From Pseudanabaena sp. UWO311 (lineage in GTDB: Bacteria; Cyanobacteriota; Cyanobacteriia; Pseudanabaenales; Pseudanabaenaceae), in contig NZ_SJEE01000014.1 of the NCBI RefSeq assembly GCF_006937785.1, forward strand, positions 60,880-124,879: a DNA stretch of 64,000 nucleotides, written 5' to 3'. Shown one piece after another: positions 34,640-43,107 of this stretch. Position numbers and translations under genes: made by a program. Position 1 is the stretch's first letter. Each line of letters begins with the position of its first letter. The notes beneath the pieces were generated by a model, which had not been told where the DNA came from, made no database searches, and was given only the letters and a program-made list of their open reading frames with translations.

Positions 34640-35743
34640 TTACTTGCGACTACTTAATGGCAAAAAAGCTCTGACAACAGTTATCTCATAAGGAATGCTC
34701 TCAATTTCCAACCTCCCACCATGTAGCTCAAGCAATCGCTTAGCGATCGCTAACCCCAACCCAGTCCCCTGCTGAATATAAAGCTTTTTCTCAAACTTCA
34801 TATATGCCCCAAAATTAGCAATCTGCTCTGGTTCAATTCCCTGACCATGATCAGTAATAATCAGGCAATAGTCCTTATCATCACAATTGCCGACAACATC
34901 TACAGTAGTTCCTTCCGAAGAGAATTTGAACGCATTATCCACAAGTTCCTTAACGATTACATTTAAATAAGAGTCTGAGATTTGAATACTGCCGCCATCA
35001 TTAATATCAACTTGTAAGTCAGAGACGCGATTATAGTTTTCAGCTATTTTTTTGGCACAACTTGAAATCTCAATATCAACAAAAGTTGCTTTACTATTAC
35101 GTGTTTGATTAATCCATTCAGCATTATTCTCCGTGGACTCTAACTCAGCATACAGCAGAAATTTTTTCACCATTTCATGCATATCCCGCCCTGCTTTGCG
35201 AATACGCTTACCAATATCTGGGACTTCATGGGCTTGCATAGCATGATAATTTTTAACTAAAATATCCGCCAAACCCATAACCTCGATCGCTGGAAACAAC
35301 AACTGGTGAGGTAGAGACTTAGATATGTTGCCTCGTAAGTTAGCTAACTCTTGTTTGTAATAACTATTAATGATTTCTTGTTTTCTAAACTGAGCATTGA
35401 TTGCTCCTAATAGTTCATCTCTGGTAAAAGGTTTGGTTAAATAATCATCTGATCCCAATTCCATCCCTTGTCGAAGGTCATTTTTGTCAGACTTAGCACT
35501 CAAAAATATAAAAGGAATTGTCGTTGTTGAGGGATTTTTTCGCAGCGCCTCAATAACTCCATAACCGTCTATTTCAGGCATCATAATATCACATATGATC
35601 AAACTGGGAATATGTTGCTGGGCCATCTCTAATCCAACACGCCCATTGTCAGCACTGATGATCATATATCCTTCAGCTTGCAGCATTCTGGTGGTATTTA
35701 GCAAGACGTTCGGATTATCTTCGATGAGGAGGATTTTTTTCAT
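34640..35743 (-). CDS. Response regulator-histidine kinase fusion (REC-HK)
   Basis: 367 residues. The REC domain (ILLIEDNPNVLLNTTRML; Asp in LIICDIMMPEIDGYG; KPFTRDELL) covers about 1-120. A degenerate HisKA-like helix with KSLPHQLLFPAIEVMGLAD follows, then HATPase_c (VDNAFKFSSEG, DHGQGIEPEQI, GTGLGLAIAKRLLELHGG). There are no membrane segments, so it is cytoplasmic. REC-first kinases of this type receive a phosphoryl group and relay it onwards. It is directly downstream of another REC-kinase (55 bp), so the two probably act as a relay operon. Input unknown. Confidence 0.88.
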   Translation of the reverse strand: MKKILLIEDNPNVLLNTTRMLQAEGYMIISADNGRVGLEMAQQHIPSLIICDIMMPEIDGYGVIEALRKNPSTTTIPFIFLSAKSDKNDLRQGMELGSDDYLTKPFTRDELLGAINAQFRKQEIINSYYKQELANLRGNISKSLPHQLLFPAIEVMGLADILVKNYHAMQAHEVPDIGKRIRKAGRDMHEMVKKFLLYAELESTENNAEWINQTRNSKATFVDIEISSCAKKIAENYNRVSDLQVDINDGGSIQISDSYLNVIVKELVDNAFKFSSEGTTVDVVGNCDDKDYCLIITDHGQGIEPEQIANFGAYMKFEKKLYIQQGTGLGLAIAKRLLELHGGRLEIESIPYEITVVRAFLPLSSRK

Positions 35744-35798
35744 ACTAGCTGGCTTGTATCTTTATGCAACATTATACCGATTATGAATTTAAAAATCA

Positions 35799-37067
35799 TT
35801 AAACTGGAAATACTCCATCAGAAATTGGCAAAATCACTATAAATTTAGTACCAATATCTAACTGGCTCTCTACCGATATTGAACCATTGTGAATATCAAT
35901 ACAGTTCTTAACAATTGACAAGCCCAATCCTGTCCCAGGTAGTATCCCTACATTTTTACCCCGATGGAATGCACTGAATAGATTTTCTAAATCTTCTTTT
36001 GGAATACCAATTCCATGATCACTAACCACAAACTTCACCTGTTCTTGTTCCACAGTAATTTGAAACTCAACCTTTTTATTGTGTGGAGAATACTTAATTG
36101 CATTTGTCAGCAGATTAGTCAAGATTTGGCGTAGTAATTTATCATCCATTTTCACTAATAAGTTGGGAAGATCATCTTGAAGATGAAAACTTTCTATAGA
36201 TGTATTAGTTGAAGATATATACAGAGATGAATTTAGTGCATAATCAGATGCAAAAGTTCTTTGCATCTGACGTAAAAGTTGACTACAAAAGCTTAAAAGA
36301 TTAAATTTAGTAAGATTTAGTTTCACTTTATTAGTATTACTTCGACTCAGAAATAATACATCTTCCATCAGAGCAGTCATATGCTTAACTTCCGACTGAA
36401 TTTGATGCAATTGTTCAACCTGCTCTTCCTTTGACCATTCGTAATATTCGAGCAATTCTGATGCACTTTGGATAGTTGTTAGCGGTGTGCGAAACTCATG
36501 GGATACGACTGATATAAAGTCAGTTTTCATTTGGCTAAGTTCACGTTCTTGCTTAAGCGATCGCGATAAAACTTCAGCCGATAGTTGTAATTGTTCATTT
36601 TGCTTTTGAAGTCTTTTTTGTAATGAACATAATCGCAAGTGAGTTTCGATTCTAGCTAATACTTCAATCAATTGAAATGGCTTGCTAATATAATCTACTC
36701 CGCCCACAGAAAATGCTTCCACTTTCTCAGATGGCTCTTCTATAGAACTAATAAATATAATTGGCACATCTTTAGTTGCTGGATTTGCCTTTAATCTTGT
36801 ACAAACTTCATAGCCATTAATATCAGGCATCCGAATATCCAGCAAAATTATGTCGGGCAATTGTTGATTAACTTTATCTAAGGCTTCTAATCCACTAGTA
36901 GCTTCTTGCACCTTATAGCCTTGTCTGATTAACATCAAGGATAAAAGTTGAATATTATAAATTGTGTCATCAACTATAAGTACAGAAGCATTTTGAGGAT
37001 TTTGATAATCATCAAATATTTCAGTTTGCTCAGATTGATTTGAGATTTGACTATTCATAGAAAACAT
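35799..37067 (-). CDS. REC-histidine kinase, upstream member of a two-kinase operon
   Basis: About 422 residues. REC domain at about 25-145 (VLIVDDTIYNIQLLSLM; IILLDIRMPDINGYEV; YISKPFQ), coiled linker (LQKRLQKQNEQLQLSAE), HisKA with DFISVVSHEFRTPLTTI, and HATPase_c with NAIKYSPHNKK, DHGIGIPKE and GTGLGLSIVKNC. Both catalytic halves look intact. The ATG at 37067 (or 37058) is preferred to 37175, which would add unconserved residues from the upstream hairpin. No membrane segment. Confidence 0.9.
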   Translation of the reverse strand: MFSMNSQISNQSEQTEIFDDYQNPQNASVLIVDDTIYNIQLLSLMLIRQGYKVQEATSGLEALDKVNQQLPDIILLDIRMPDINGYEVCTRLKANPATKDVPIIFISSIEEPSEKVEAFSVGGVDYISKPFQLIEVLARIETHLRLCSLQKRLQKQNEQLQLSAEVLSRSLKQERELSQMKTDFISVVSHEFRTPLTTIQSASELLEYYEWSKEEQVEQLHQIQSEVKHMTALMEDVLFLSRSNTNKVKLNLTKFNLLSFCSQLLRQMQRTFASDYALNSSLYISSTNTSIESFHLQDDLPNLLVKMDDKLLRQILTNLLTNAIKYSPHNKKVEFQITVEQEQVKFVVSDHGIGIPKEDLENLFSAFHRGKNVGILPGTGLGLSIVKNCIDIHNGSISVESQLDIGTKFIVILPISDGVFPV

Positions 37068-37139
37068 ACTTTTAATATTTTTATCATAACATCGCGATCG
37101 CTGTAGAACTCCTAAATGGTTTGTGTAAGATCGCCTTTT

Positions 37140-37193
37140 CCAATGAATAATTAGTGACATGCGGCTTTGCCGCACATCACTAATTATTCATTG
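37140..37193. repeat. Hairpin in a divergent promoter region, 13 bp before a start codon
   Basis: CCAATGAATAATTAGTGA and its mirror TCACTAATTATTCATTGG are exact, with tip GCGGC-TTT-GCCGC and a two-base mismatch in between. It lies between the divergent kinase and glycosyltransferase genes, so it is not a terminator of either; it could affect the mRNA leader of the glycosyltransferase. Confidence 0.7.
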
Positions 37194-37205
37194 GGGAATG
37201 ACTAT

Positions 37206-37949
37206 ATGCGCTTATCTATAATTCTGCCCTGTCTCAATGAAATTCGGCATGGGTATTTAGACCGAATTCTCACGAATCTAATAGCCCAATTAATTCCCCC
37301 AAATTTTGAAAAAGAAATTATTGCTGTAGTCAGTACTAGTGAGGATGGGACAGATCTAATTTTGGATGAGTATGCGGCACGATCGCCTGAAATTCAAGTT
37401 GTGCGATCGCTTGCCAAAAATCGCGCCCAGAGACTAAATGAAGGTATTGCCATCAGCACAGGCGACATAATTTTGTTACATCATCCTGCAACGCTCTTAC
37501 CAGAGCAAATTGCCCTACAGCTAATTGAGAAAGCTTTTGAATCAGGATGTAAATGGGGCGCATTTTGCCATAGCTTTGACTTTTCGCATTGGTTATTGCA
37601 TTTTACGTCTTGGTACTCAGACAATATTCGTGTAAAGCAAAAAGGGCTTGTTTATCTCGATCATTGTCCGTTTATTGAGCGTCAATTATTATCTGAAATT
37701 GGGAATATCCCCGATCTCGATATTTTTGAAGATACGGTGTTAAGCGATCGCCTATGTCAATTCTCAAAGCCAGTATTGGCTCAAGGCAAGGTTATTACCT
37801 CTGCAAGGCGTTTTCGCCAAAGAGGCATATACCGTCATGCTATGCTCAACCAGTGGTTAAAAATGTGCTATCACTTGAACATTGACCCGAAATCACTGAA
37901 TCGTTTGTACGAACAAAAAGCTAGTATTAACGTCAAGTATGGTGATTAA
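37206..37949 (+). CDS. Family 2 glycosyltransferase
   Basis: 247 residues in the GT-A fold: MRLSIILPCLNEIRHGYLDR, the STSEDGTDLIL phosphate loop, LAKNRAQRLNEGIAISTGDIILLHHPATLLP. The usual DxD is replaced by HHPAT, as in TIGR04283-like members. DTVLSDRLCQF may supply the acceptor-site acid. It uses a nucleotide sugar to build a glycan or glycolipid; the substrate is unknown. I chose the ATG at 37206, since the earlier in-frame ATG at 37167 lies inside the hairpin. Confidence 0.75.
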   Translation: MRLSIILPCLNEIRHGYLDRILTNLIAQLIPPNFEKEIIAVVSTSEDGTDLILDEYAARSPEIQVVRSLAKNRAQRLNEGIAISTGDIILLHHPATLLPEQIALQLIEKAFESGCKWGAFCHSFDFSHWLLHFTSWYSDNIRVKQKGLVYLDHCPFIERQLLSEIGNIPDLDIFEDTVLSDRLCQFSKPVLAQGKVITSARRFRQRGIYRHAMLNQWLKMCYHLNIDPKSLNRLYEQKASINVKYGD

Positions 37950-38018
37950 ATATCAGATTGTGGGCTTAGTCCGTAATCTCATATTCTGACTAGATTATTT
38001 AGTGAGGAGTTTTTAAGG

Positions 38019-39278
38019 GTGATTGGTTCCCAGAAGTTTGGTAAAAGTAAATACGCTCTATTAGGTAATAAAAAGAAATGTTCAGAACAAAAATCTTGGA
38101 CATCGACCTTATATCGTGCTGGGGATATCTTATTTGCAACTTGGGTAGGGTTAATTTGTGCTGTGCCACCTTGCTATATGCAAACCGATTTTCAAAGACC
38201 AGCCGAAGCTGCGGAACTTAAACTTGCTCAAGCCATTGCCCCAATATCTCCGCGTGCGGTTAACCCTCTCACCCTTGATCTCACCGATGATCTATTAGAG
38301 AGCGATCGCCAAAATCTCTTGCAAGCGATCGATCATAGTATTCAATACATCCGCACCCCATCTGCTGCTAAGCGTTACCCGATCGCAGGAATTAGTCAAG
38401 ATCTGATGGAGCGTAGTTTGGTGAGATTTCGTCGGCTTGTCCAAGTGTCTCGCACTGCTAAAGATCTCCAGCAAGCCGTAAATCGTGAATTTGATCTTTA
38501 TAAGTCAGTTGGGCGTGATGGCACAGGCAGCGTTCAGTTTACAGGCTATTACGAGGCATTGTACAAAGCCAGCCGTACTCGTACTGATGAATTTAAATAC
38601 CCGCTTTATAGTTTGCCACCAGACTTTGCTCAATGGCAATCGCCCCATCCTACTCGCGCCATGCTTGAAGGCAGCAAACAAATGGCAGGGCTAGAAATTG
38701 CATGGTTAAGCGATCGCTTTCAGGCTTTCTTAGTGCATGTCCAAGGCTCAGCAAGATTTGAGTTGCCAGATGGCAATTTATTAACTGTTGGTTATGCAGG
38801 TAAAACTGATCAACCCTATCGGTCAGTTGGCGCAGAGCTAGTTAGAGATGGCAAAATGCGTCTTGAAGACGTGACATTGCAGACGCTGATTGAGTATTTC
38901 AAAAAAAATCCTCAAGATTTAATTAAGTATCTCAATCGCAACCCTAGCTTTGTCTTTTTTCGCGAAACTAATGGCAAGCCTGCGACTGGCAGTCTTGGTG
39001 CGCCAGTTATCGCAGAGCGTTCAATTGCCACTGACAAAAAAATCTTTCCCTCTGGCGGCATTGCACTGATCCGTACTGAAATTCCGTTTGAGAATCCCAC
39101 CATAGGTAAGCTTGAATTACGTCAAGTACAGCGTTTTGCGCTCGATCAAGATACAGGCGGTGCGATTCGTGGTGCGGGACGAGTAGATATCTTTATGGGA
39201 ACAGGCGATCGGGCTAAGCAACGGGCTGGATTAATCAAAGGCGAAGGTGAGTTGTATTATCTTGTTTTAAAAAAATAG
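38019..39278 (+). CDS. mltA: Membrane-bound lytic murein transglycosylase A
   Basis: 419 residues starting at GTG with GAGGAG 8 bases upstream. N-terminal membrane or signal segment (YRAGDILFATWVGLICAV). The MltA double-psi beta-barrel has TGYYEALYKASR and VHVQGSARFELPDG. The C-terminal 3D domain is RFALDQDTGGAIRGAGRVDIFMGTG, with its conserved aspartates including catalytic Asp in RVDIF. It cleaves peptidoglycan to 1,6-anhydromuropeptides for wall turnover. There is no lipobox at the start, unlike E. coli MltA. Confidence 0.92.
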   Translation: MIGSQKFGKSKYALLGNKKKCSEQKSWTSTLYRAGDILFATWVGLICAVPPCYMQTDFQRPAEAAELKLAQAIAPISPRAVNPLTLDLTDDLLESDRQNLLQAIDHSIQYIRTPSAAKRYPIAGISQDLMERSLVRFRRLVQVSRTAKDLQQAVNREFDLYKSVGRDGTGSVQFTGYYEALYKASRTRTDEFKYPLYSLPPDFAQWQSPHPTRAMLEGSKQMAGLEIAWLSDRFQAFLVHVQGSARFELPDGNLLTVGYAGKTDQPYRSVGAELVRDGKMRLEDVTLQTLIEYFKKNPQDLIKYLNRNPSFVFFRETNGKPATGSLGAPVIAERSIATDKKIFPSGGIALIRTEIPFENPTIGKLELRQVQRFALDQDTGGAIRGAGRVDIFMGTGDRAKQRAGLIKGEGELYYLVLKK

Positions 39279-39322
39279 CAACAAGTAACTTTTAGTGCCG
39301 CTTATTATAGTTGGAGAAGTTT

Positions 39323-39583
39323 ATGCCACAAGTCAATCCTTTTACGATCAGAATGCAAGTTGCAAGAATGTTTGAGCAAGGTCAATCACTCTTTGCGGAA
39401 CTCAAAGTCCAAGACTGGCTAAAGGAACGTAATCATAATCCTAAAGATTATGTAATTCGCTTCCATCAAAAAATGGCTCCAGTTGGTTCCAATTCCTCCG
39501 TAATGGTAGAAATAGAACTCATCCGCAAAGATGGTCAACCCGTTGATGAGTGGCTATTGCAAGAAATCAATCGTCAAAGTTAG
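39323..39583 (+). CDS. Small hypothetical protein
   Basis: 86 residues, MPQVNPFTIRMQVARMFEQGQ... WLKERNHNPKDYVIRFHQKM...VMVEIELIRKDGQPVDEWLL. Good ribosome site GGAG, 7 bases before the ATG at 39323. It looks like a compact alpha/beta soluble protein. Not recognised. It follows mltA by 44 bp and may be co-transcribed. Confidence 0.6.
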   Translation: MPQVNPFTIRMQVARMFEQGQSLFAELKVQDWLKERNHNPKDYVIRFHQKMAPVGSNSSVMVEIELIRKDGQPVDEWLLQEINRQS

Positions 39584-39617
39584 AACTTACGCAAAACTAT
39601 ATTGAAACCCTTATCGC

Positions 39618-39655
39618 AATGCAGGAGCAATTCATGAATTGCTCCTGCATTGCGT
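39618..39655. terminator. GCAATGCAGGAGCAATTCA palindrome
   Basis: Perfect 19-bp arms, each ending in TTCA/TGAA at the centre (AATTCATGAATT). The class NGGNGCNATTCATGAATTGCNCC is, to my recollection, a common cyanobacterial palindromic repeat, and the 58515-58556 palindrome is a relative. Confidence 0.75.
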
Positions 39656-39664
39656 AATTTTGCA

Positions 39665-39819
39665 TAATACCAATTCAAAAAATGGCGTTGCCATTTCTTG
39701 AATCTCAAAACCTTATACCCATTCTCGAAAGTATGACAACACTTTCGTGAATGGAAACCCAAACCCAGTAAGGTTTTTAATTCATTGAAGTGTTGGCTCA
39801 CTTCAGTGGATTGGTATTA
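39665..39819. repeat. Family-B multi-hairpin element, copy 3 (long form)
   Basis: Begins AATACCAATTCAAAAAATGG and ends GGATTGGTATTA. It contains TTCAAAAAATGGC-GTT-GCCATTTCTTGAA, CATTCTCGAAAGTATGA-paired segments, ACCCAAACCCAGTAAGGTTT and CACTTCAGTG. It has more hairpins than the other copies, so it may be two nested elements. With the IR at 39846 it fills the 425-bp gene-free spacer 39584-40008. Confidence 0.6.
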
Positions 39820-39845
39820 AGAAACCATTTAAGAATTGTAATCTT

Positions 39846-39917
39846 AGCCCCCCCTAGCCCCCCAATTCTGGGGGGAACCAGATTCAAGTCACCCAGAATT
39901 GGGGGATTTAGGGGGCT
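39846..39917. repeat. AGCCCCCCCTAGCCCCCCAA inverted repeat
   Basis: C-rich left arm (39846-39875) and G-rich right arm GAATTGGGGGATTTAGGGGG (ending 39917) with a short AACCAGATTCAAGTCACCC middle. This is, to my recollection, a well-known MITE-like repeat in filamentous cyanobacteria. Confidence 0.65.
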
Positions 39918-40008
39918 ATTGGTAGACTTTTAAACGAAATTTTATGTGTCATGTAATTCTTAAATAGTTTCTAAGCCCTTCGATATTGAGAATTTGAACT
40001 TAGAAAAT

Positions 40009-40701
40009 ATGCCAAATCCACCTTTAGAACAACTTTTTTACTCCAGTCTAGTTACAGAACACATAGTCCCTAAAGGTCGAGACTTCGCATTTAAACGATG
40101 GCACCATAACTTAGTAGAAACCTCAAAGCAATATGACGGCTTCTTACGTTGCGATCTATGCCCGCCGCTTAGGTGTAAAGATCCAGTTGTAAAATGGTAT
40201 TACATATTCCATTTCGATTCGCCAGAACATCTCAATCAATGGATGGAGTCAAGCGATCGCAAGCAACTATTAGAATCTGGTCAAGAAATATTTTCCGCCT
40301 ATCGATTTAAGTCTTTTACTACAGGTCTAGAGGGATGGTTCTCTGCGCTGTCAGGTAACTCAGAATATAAAGGGCTTGGCCCCCCGCGATGGAAACAAAT
40401 CCTCGCAGTAGTTTTAGGACTTTATCCAGTCGTGATGATACAGACGATCGTATTTTCTATCTTAGGGCTTATGCAATCTTGGTCACTAGCCAGCTCAATG
40501 ATTGTGAATAATCTAATTACTTCCACAATCCTGAGCCTATATGTAATGCCTTTTGTCTCAAAACGTTTAAGATTTTGGTTGCAACCTGCCTATCGACCAG
40601 TATCACTCAAGACAAACTTAATCGGGACTGCCTTGGCAATAATCAGTTTGGCACTAATGGTACTCCTATTCAATGGAGCTTGGGCACTGATTAAGTCATA
40701 G
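40009..40701 (+). CDS. ABM-domain membrane protein
   Basis: 230 residues. The N-terminal half is an antibiotic-biosynthesis-monooxygenase-like (ferredoxin-like) domain: [48 protein letters not shown]. The second half has three membrane helices ([52 protein letters not shown]). The ABM fold binds small hydrophobic molecules and may cleave heme or quinols; here no catalytic residue is certain. The start is the ATG at 40009. Its TAG lies in the arm of the hairpin at 40701-40749. Confidence 0.7.
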   Translation: MPNPPLEQLFYSSLVTEHIVPKGRDFAFKRWHHNLVETSKQYDGFLRCDLCPPLRCKDPVVKWYYIFHFDSPEHLNQWMESSDRKQLLESGQEIFSAYRFKSFTTGLEGWFSALSGNSEYKGLGPPRWKQILAVVLGLYPVVMIQTIVFSILGLMQSWSLASSMIVNNLITSTILSLYVMPFVSKRLRFWLQPAYRPVSLKTNLIGTALAIISLALMVLLFNGAWALIKS

Positions 40702-40808
40702 TTATAGTGGTTTTCATTTTGCCTACAGCAAAATGAAAACCACTATAACCCTACTGGGATTGTTTTTTGGTTTTCAAATGAGTTTACACTCATTTGAAAA
40801 CTGCTATA
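40701..40808. repeat. Composite hairpin element, relative of family B
   Basis: GTTATAGTGGTTTTCATTTT to GC (22 bp) and its exact mirror (40728-40749) form the first hairpin, loop CTACA. AACCCTACTGGGATTGTTTTTT (40748-40769) forms the weak middle hairpin, and GTTTTCAAATGAGT-TTAC-ACTCATTTGAAAAC (40770-40801) the third. The order matches family B but the sequence and termini (TATAGTGG...) differ. Confidence 0.6.
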
Positions 40809-40846
40809 TCAAGTTTGTAATACATTAAAATATGTAAAAAAACTAT

Positions 40847-42088
40847 ATGTCAAATAGTTCAAGCGATCGCAAACAACGAAGCTCTAAACCAAAAAAGATT
40901 TCTAAGACTAAACGTTTTTTTAAATGGTTGGAATCGCGATTTGCAACACCAGAATTTATTGGGGGAATGTATACCTCTTTAACGCTATTCTTCTTTATGG
41001 CAGCCACCAATACCCTTGCAGGTTGGCTATATGTAATTAGTGGCGTGAGTTTGGCTCTATTGATTGTGGGGGCGGTGATGCCAAAGCGCTTACTAGCAGA
41101 AATGGTAGTGACGCGATCGCAAATTGATCCAGTTAGTGTAGGCGACGATCTATGGGTAGATTTGACGATTCAAAATGCTGGGCGAACTGAAAAAAGGTTA
41201 CTGGAAATTCGAGATATTTTGCCAGAAAATCTCTCGAATATTTTGCAACAAGACTTGGTGATTGAGTTGATTGCACCACTTCAAGAATATCACTGGAAAT
41301 ATGAAGCTAAAACCACAAAGCGTGGTGTATTTTTATTCCGATCCACCGAAATTGCCACCTCTAGTCCCTTAGGATTATTCCGCAGTCGCCGTGCTTGTCC
41401 AGCAGGGCAGAAGGCGATCGTGTATCCAACAGTACTTCCACTTGATCGTTGTCCCTTAGTTGATCAATTGGGAAGTGATACAAGTCCGCGCCAATATAGT
41501 GATGAGCACAACTACAGCAATGCAACGGAAGGTTTAACGAAAACATTGCGTCCTTACCGCTGGGGTGATCCGACCAGATTAATTCATTGGCGGACGAGTG
41601 CTAAGTTTGGTGAATTACGTGTACGGGAATTGGAAGTTACCATTGGCGGTCAAGAAGTAGTGATCGCCCTTGATAATTCCATAGGATGGGAGCCAGAAGC
41701 CTTTGAGGAAGCTGTAGTGGCAGCGGCTTCTCTCTATTTTTACGCACAAAAATCCAAGCTAAGTGTCAGACTTTGGACAAATGATACAGGTATTGTCCAA
41801 AGCGATCGCGCCGTATTAGAAACCCTAGCGGCGGTGAATATTTCCGAGAGTGCCGCAGATATCCTCAAGGATTTGCCAGATATTCCTGTGGTATGGATAT
41901 CTCATCGCAACGATAGCATTGCCTACTTGCCCCTTGGGAGCCGCTGGTTACTTTGGCAATCATCAGGACAAAAGATATCTGTTCCCAATCAGCGATCGCT
42001 AGGTCTAACGATTGAAACAATCTTAGATGTTGAAGATGTAAGTCATAAATCTTTGCGATCGCAGCTTCAAGAATATCTAACGCTTTAG
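40847..42088 (+). CDS. DUF58 domain protein
   Basis: 413 residues. A basic N-terminus and two close membrane helices (residues about 36-80) precede a long beta-rich region and the DUF58 core: KTLRPYRWGDPTRLIHWRTSAKFGELRVRE, then a VWA-like stretch (GGQEVVIALDNS) with a partly MIDAS-like DNS. The family usually belongs to MoxR-type chaperone operons; no MoxR ATPase is in this window. The hydrophobic 204-residue gene follows 276 bp downstream. Confidence 0.85.
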   Translation: MSNSSSDRKQRSSKPKKISKTKRFFKWLESRFATPEFIGGMYTSLTLFFFMAATNTLAGWLYVISGVSLALLIVGAVMPKRLLAEMVVTRSQIDPVSVGDDLWVDLTIQNAGRTEKRLLEIRDILPENLSNILQQDLVIELIAPLQEYHWKYEAKTTKRGVFLFRSTEIATSSPLGLFRSRRACPAGQKAIVYPTVLPLDRCPLVDQLGSDTSPRQYSDEHNYSNATEGLTKTLRPYRWGDPTRLIHWRTSAKFGELRVRELEVTIGGQEVVIALDNSIGWEPEAFEEAVVAAASLYFYAQKSKLSVRLWTNDTGIVQSDRAVLETLAAVNISESAADILKDLPDIPVVWISHRNDSIAYLPLGSRWLLWQSSGQKISVPNQRSLGLTIETILDVEDVSHKSLRSQLQEYLTL

Positions 42089-42152
42089 CTTTCCCAACCC
42101 CAAAATCATTGCGACAGGCTTTATCCGTCAGAACAATTTTGGGTATTCTCCC

Positions 42153-42270
42153 TCCAAGCAAGTCTCTAATACCAAAGCACAACATGGCGTAGCTATTTTG
42201 TGCTTTGGTATTAGAGACTTGCTGGGTTTGGTTTTTAATTCACAAAAGTGTGGTCACACTTTTGTGAATT
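42153..42270. repeat. Family-B multi-hairpin element, copy 4
   Basis: CAAGCAAGTCTCTAATACCA pairs with TGGTATTAGAGACTTGCT, extending through AAGCACAACATGGC-GTA-GCTATTTTGTGCTT, for a stem of about 32 positions. Then comes GGGTTTGG, then AATTCACAAAAGTGTG-GTC-ACACTTTTGTGAATT. Here the first hairpin has extra arm sequence (CAAGTCTCT) not found in other copies. Confidence 0.65.
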
Positions 42271-42364
42271 GCGATAAGACTGCCTAACGATTGCTATACT
42301 TCTTGATATCGCGTTAACTTCGCAATTTTTACATTCGCAGCGACTAAAAAACTGGTGGCATCTT

Positions 42365-42979
42365 ATGGCACTCAAAATCGGCAGACTAGAGCTTGGGTAT
42401 CGATTGCTAATTTCTCTAACCGCGATCGCGATCGCCTATGGATGGGTAGGCTCTCAGTTAAGCATCTTATTTCATTTTGGCGACTATCTAGGCTTAGTTC
42501 TTTTATTTGTGCTTGCGGTAGCGGGCACATTTGCCATCCCTCTGAGTGTGGGAGGTTTGTTGGCGGCGATCGCGGCGGTGATTACAGTCTATTGGCAAAC
42601 CTCTGATATTAACTACAGTTTGATTACTGCGGGTGTCTGCCTAGGACTGTATTTGCTCGGCTTTCAAGATGTCCGTTACGATCCAGCACCAGAAAAAAAG
42701 CTATCTATCCTTGAAATTATCGCCACAGTGATCACTATTGGATTTATGGTGCAGATGTCATTACTAATTTTACAGACTCCATCAAGTTGGTTAACTAGCA
42801 CTGCTATTGGTGCGATCGCTGCCGCAATTACTCTCATTGGTCGGCAATTCGTCTATATCGATCTACCTCAAAAATTGATTTGGCAATTATTTGGTGGCGT
42901 GACTATTAGCAGTCTAGCGATCGGCTTTGCGATCAGAGCGATCATATATGCAACCACTAGACCAATCCAATTGTTATAA
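42365..42979 (+). CDS. Hydrophobic membrane protein
   Basis: 204 residues with about six membrane helices and a short polar loop (FQDVRYDPAPEKKLS). Not recognised as a known family. It may work with the upstream DUF58 protein. Its TAA is inside the hairpin at 42972-43020. Confidence 0.65.
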   Translation: MALKIGRLELGYRLLISLTAIAIAYGWVGSQLSILFHFGDYLGLVLLFVLAVAGTFAIPLSVGGLLAAIAAVITVYWQTSDINYSLITAGVCLGLYLLGFQDVRYDPAPEKKLSILEIIATVITIGFMVQMSLLILQTPSSWLTSTAIGAIAAAITLIGRQFVYIDLPQKLIWQLFGGVTISSLAIGFAIRAIIYATTRPIQLL

Positions 42980-43020
42980 GAAGAAAGGCAACGCAAAGTG
43001 TTGCCTTTCTTCTTATAACA
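42972..43020. terminator. 23-bp hairpin after the hydrophobic protein gene
   Basis: TGTTATAAGAAGAAAGGCAA and its mirror TTGCCTTTCTTCTTATAACA are exact; the inner CGC/GTG gives one G-T pair, loop AAA. The gene stop codon is inside the left arm. Confidence 0.75.
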
Positions 43021-43107
43021 AAGCACAAAATGGCTACGCCATTTTGTGCTTTTAAAACGGTTTTTAATTAACAGAAGTGTAGCCTCACTTTCGTGAATTG
43101 GCATTAC
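43016..43107. repeat. Family-B multi-hairpin element, copy 5
   Basis: AACAAAGCACAAAATGGC-TAC-GCCATTTTGTGCTTT, then AAACGGTTTTTAATTAACAG and a decayed final hairpin AAGTGTAGCCTCACTTTCGTGA, ending ATTGGCATTA. It directly follows the 42972-43020 hairpin and reaches the stop of the convergent membrane protein gene. Confidence 0.65.
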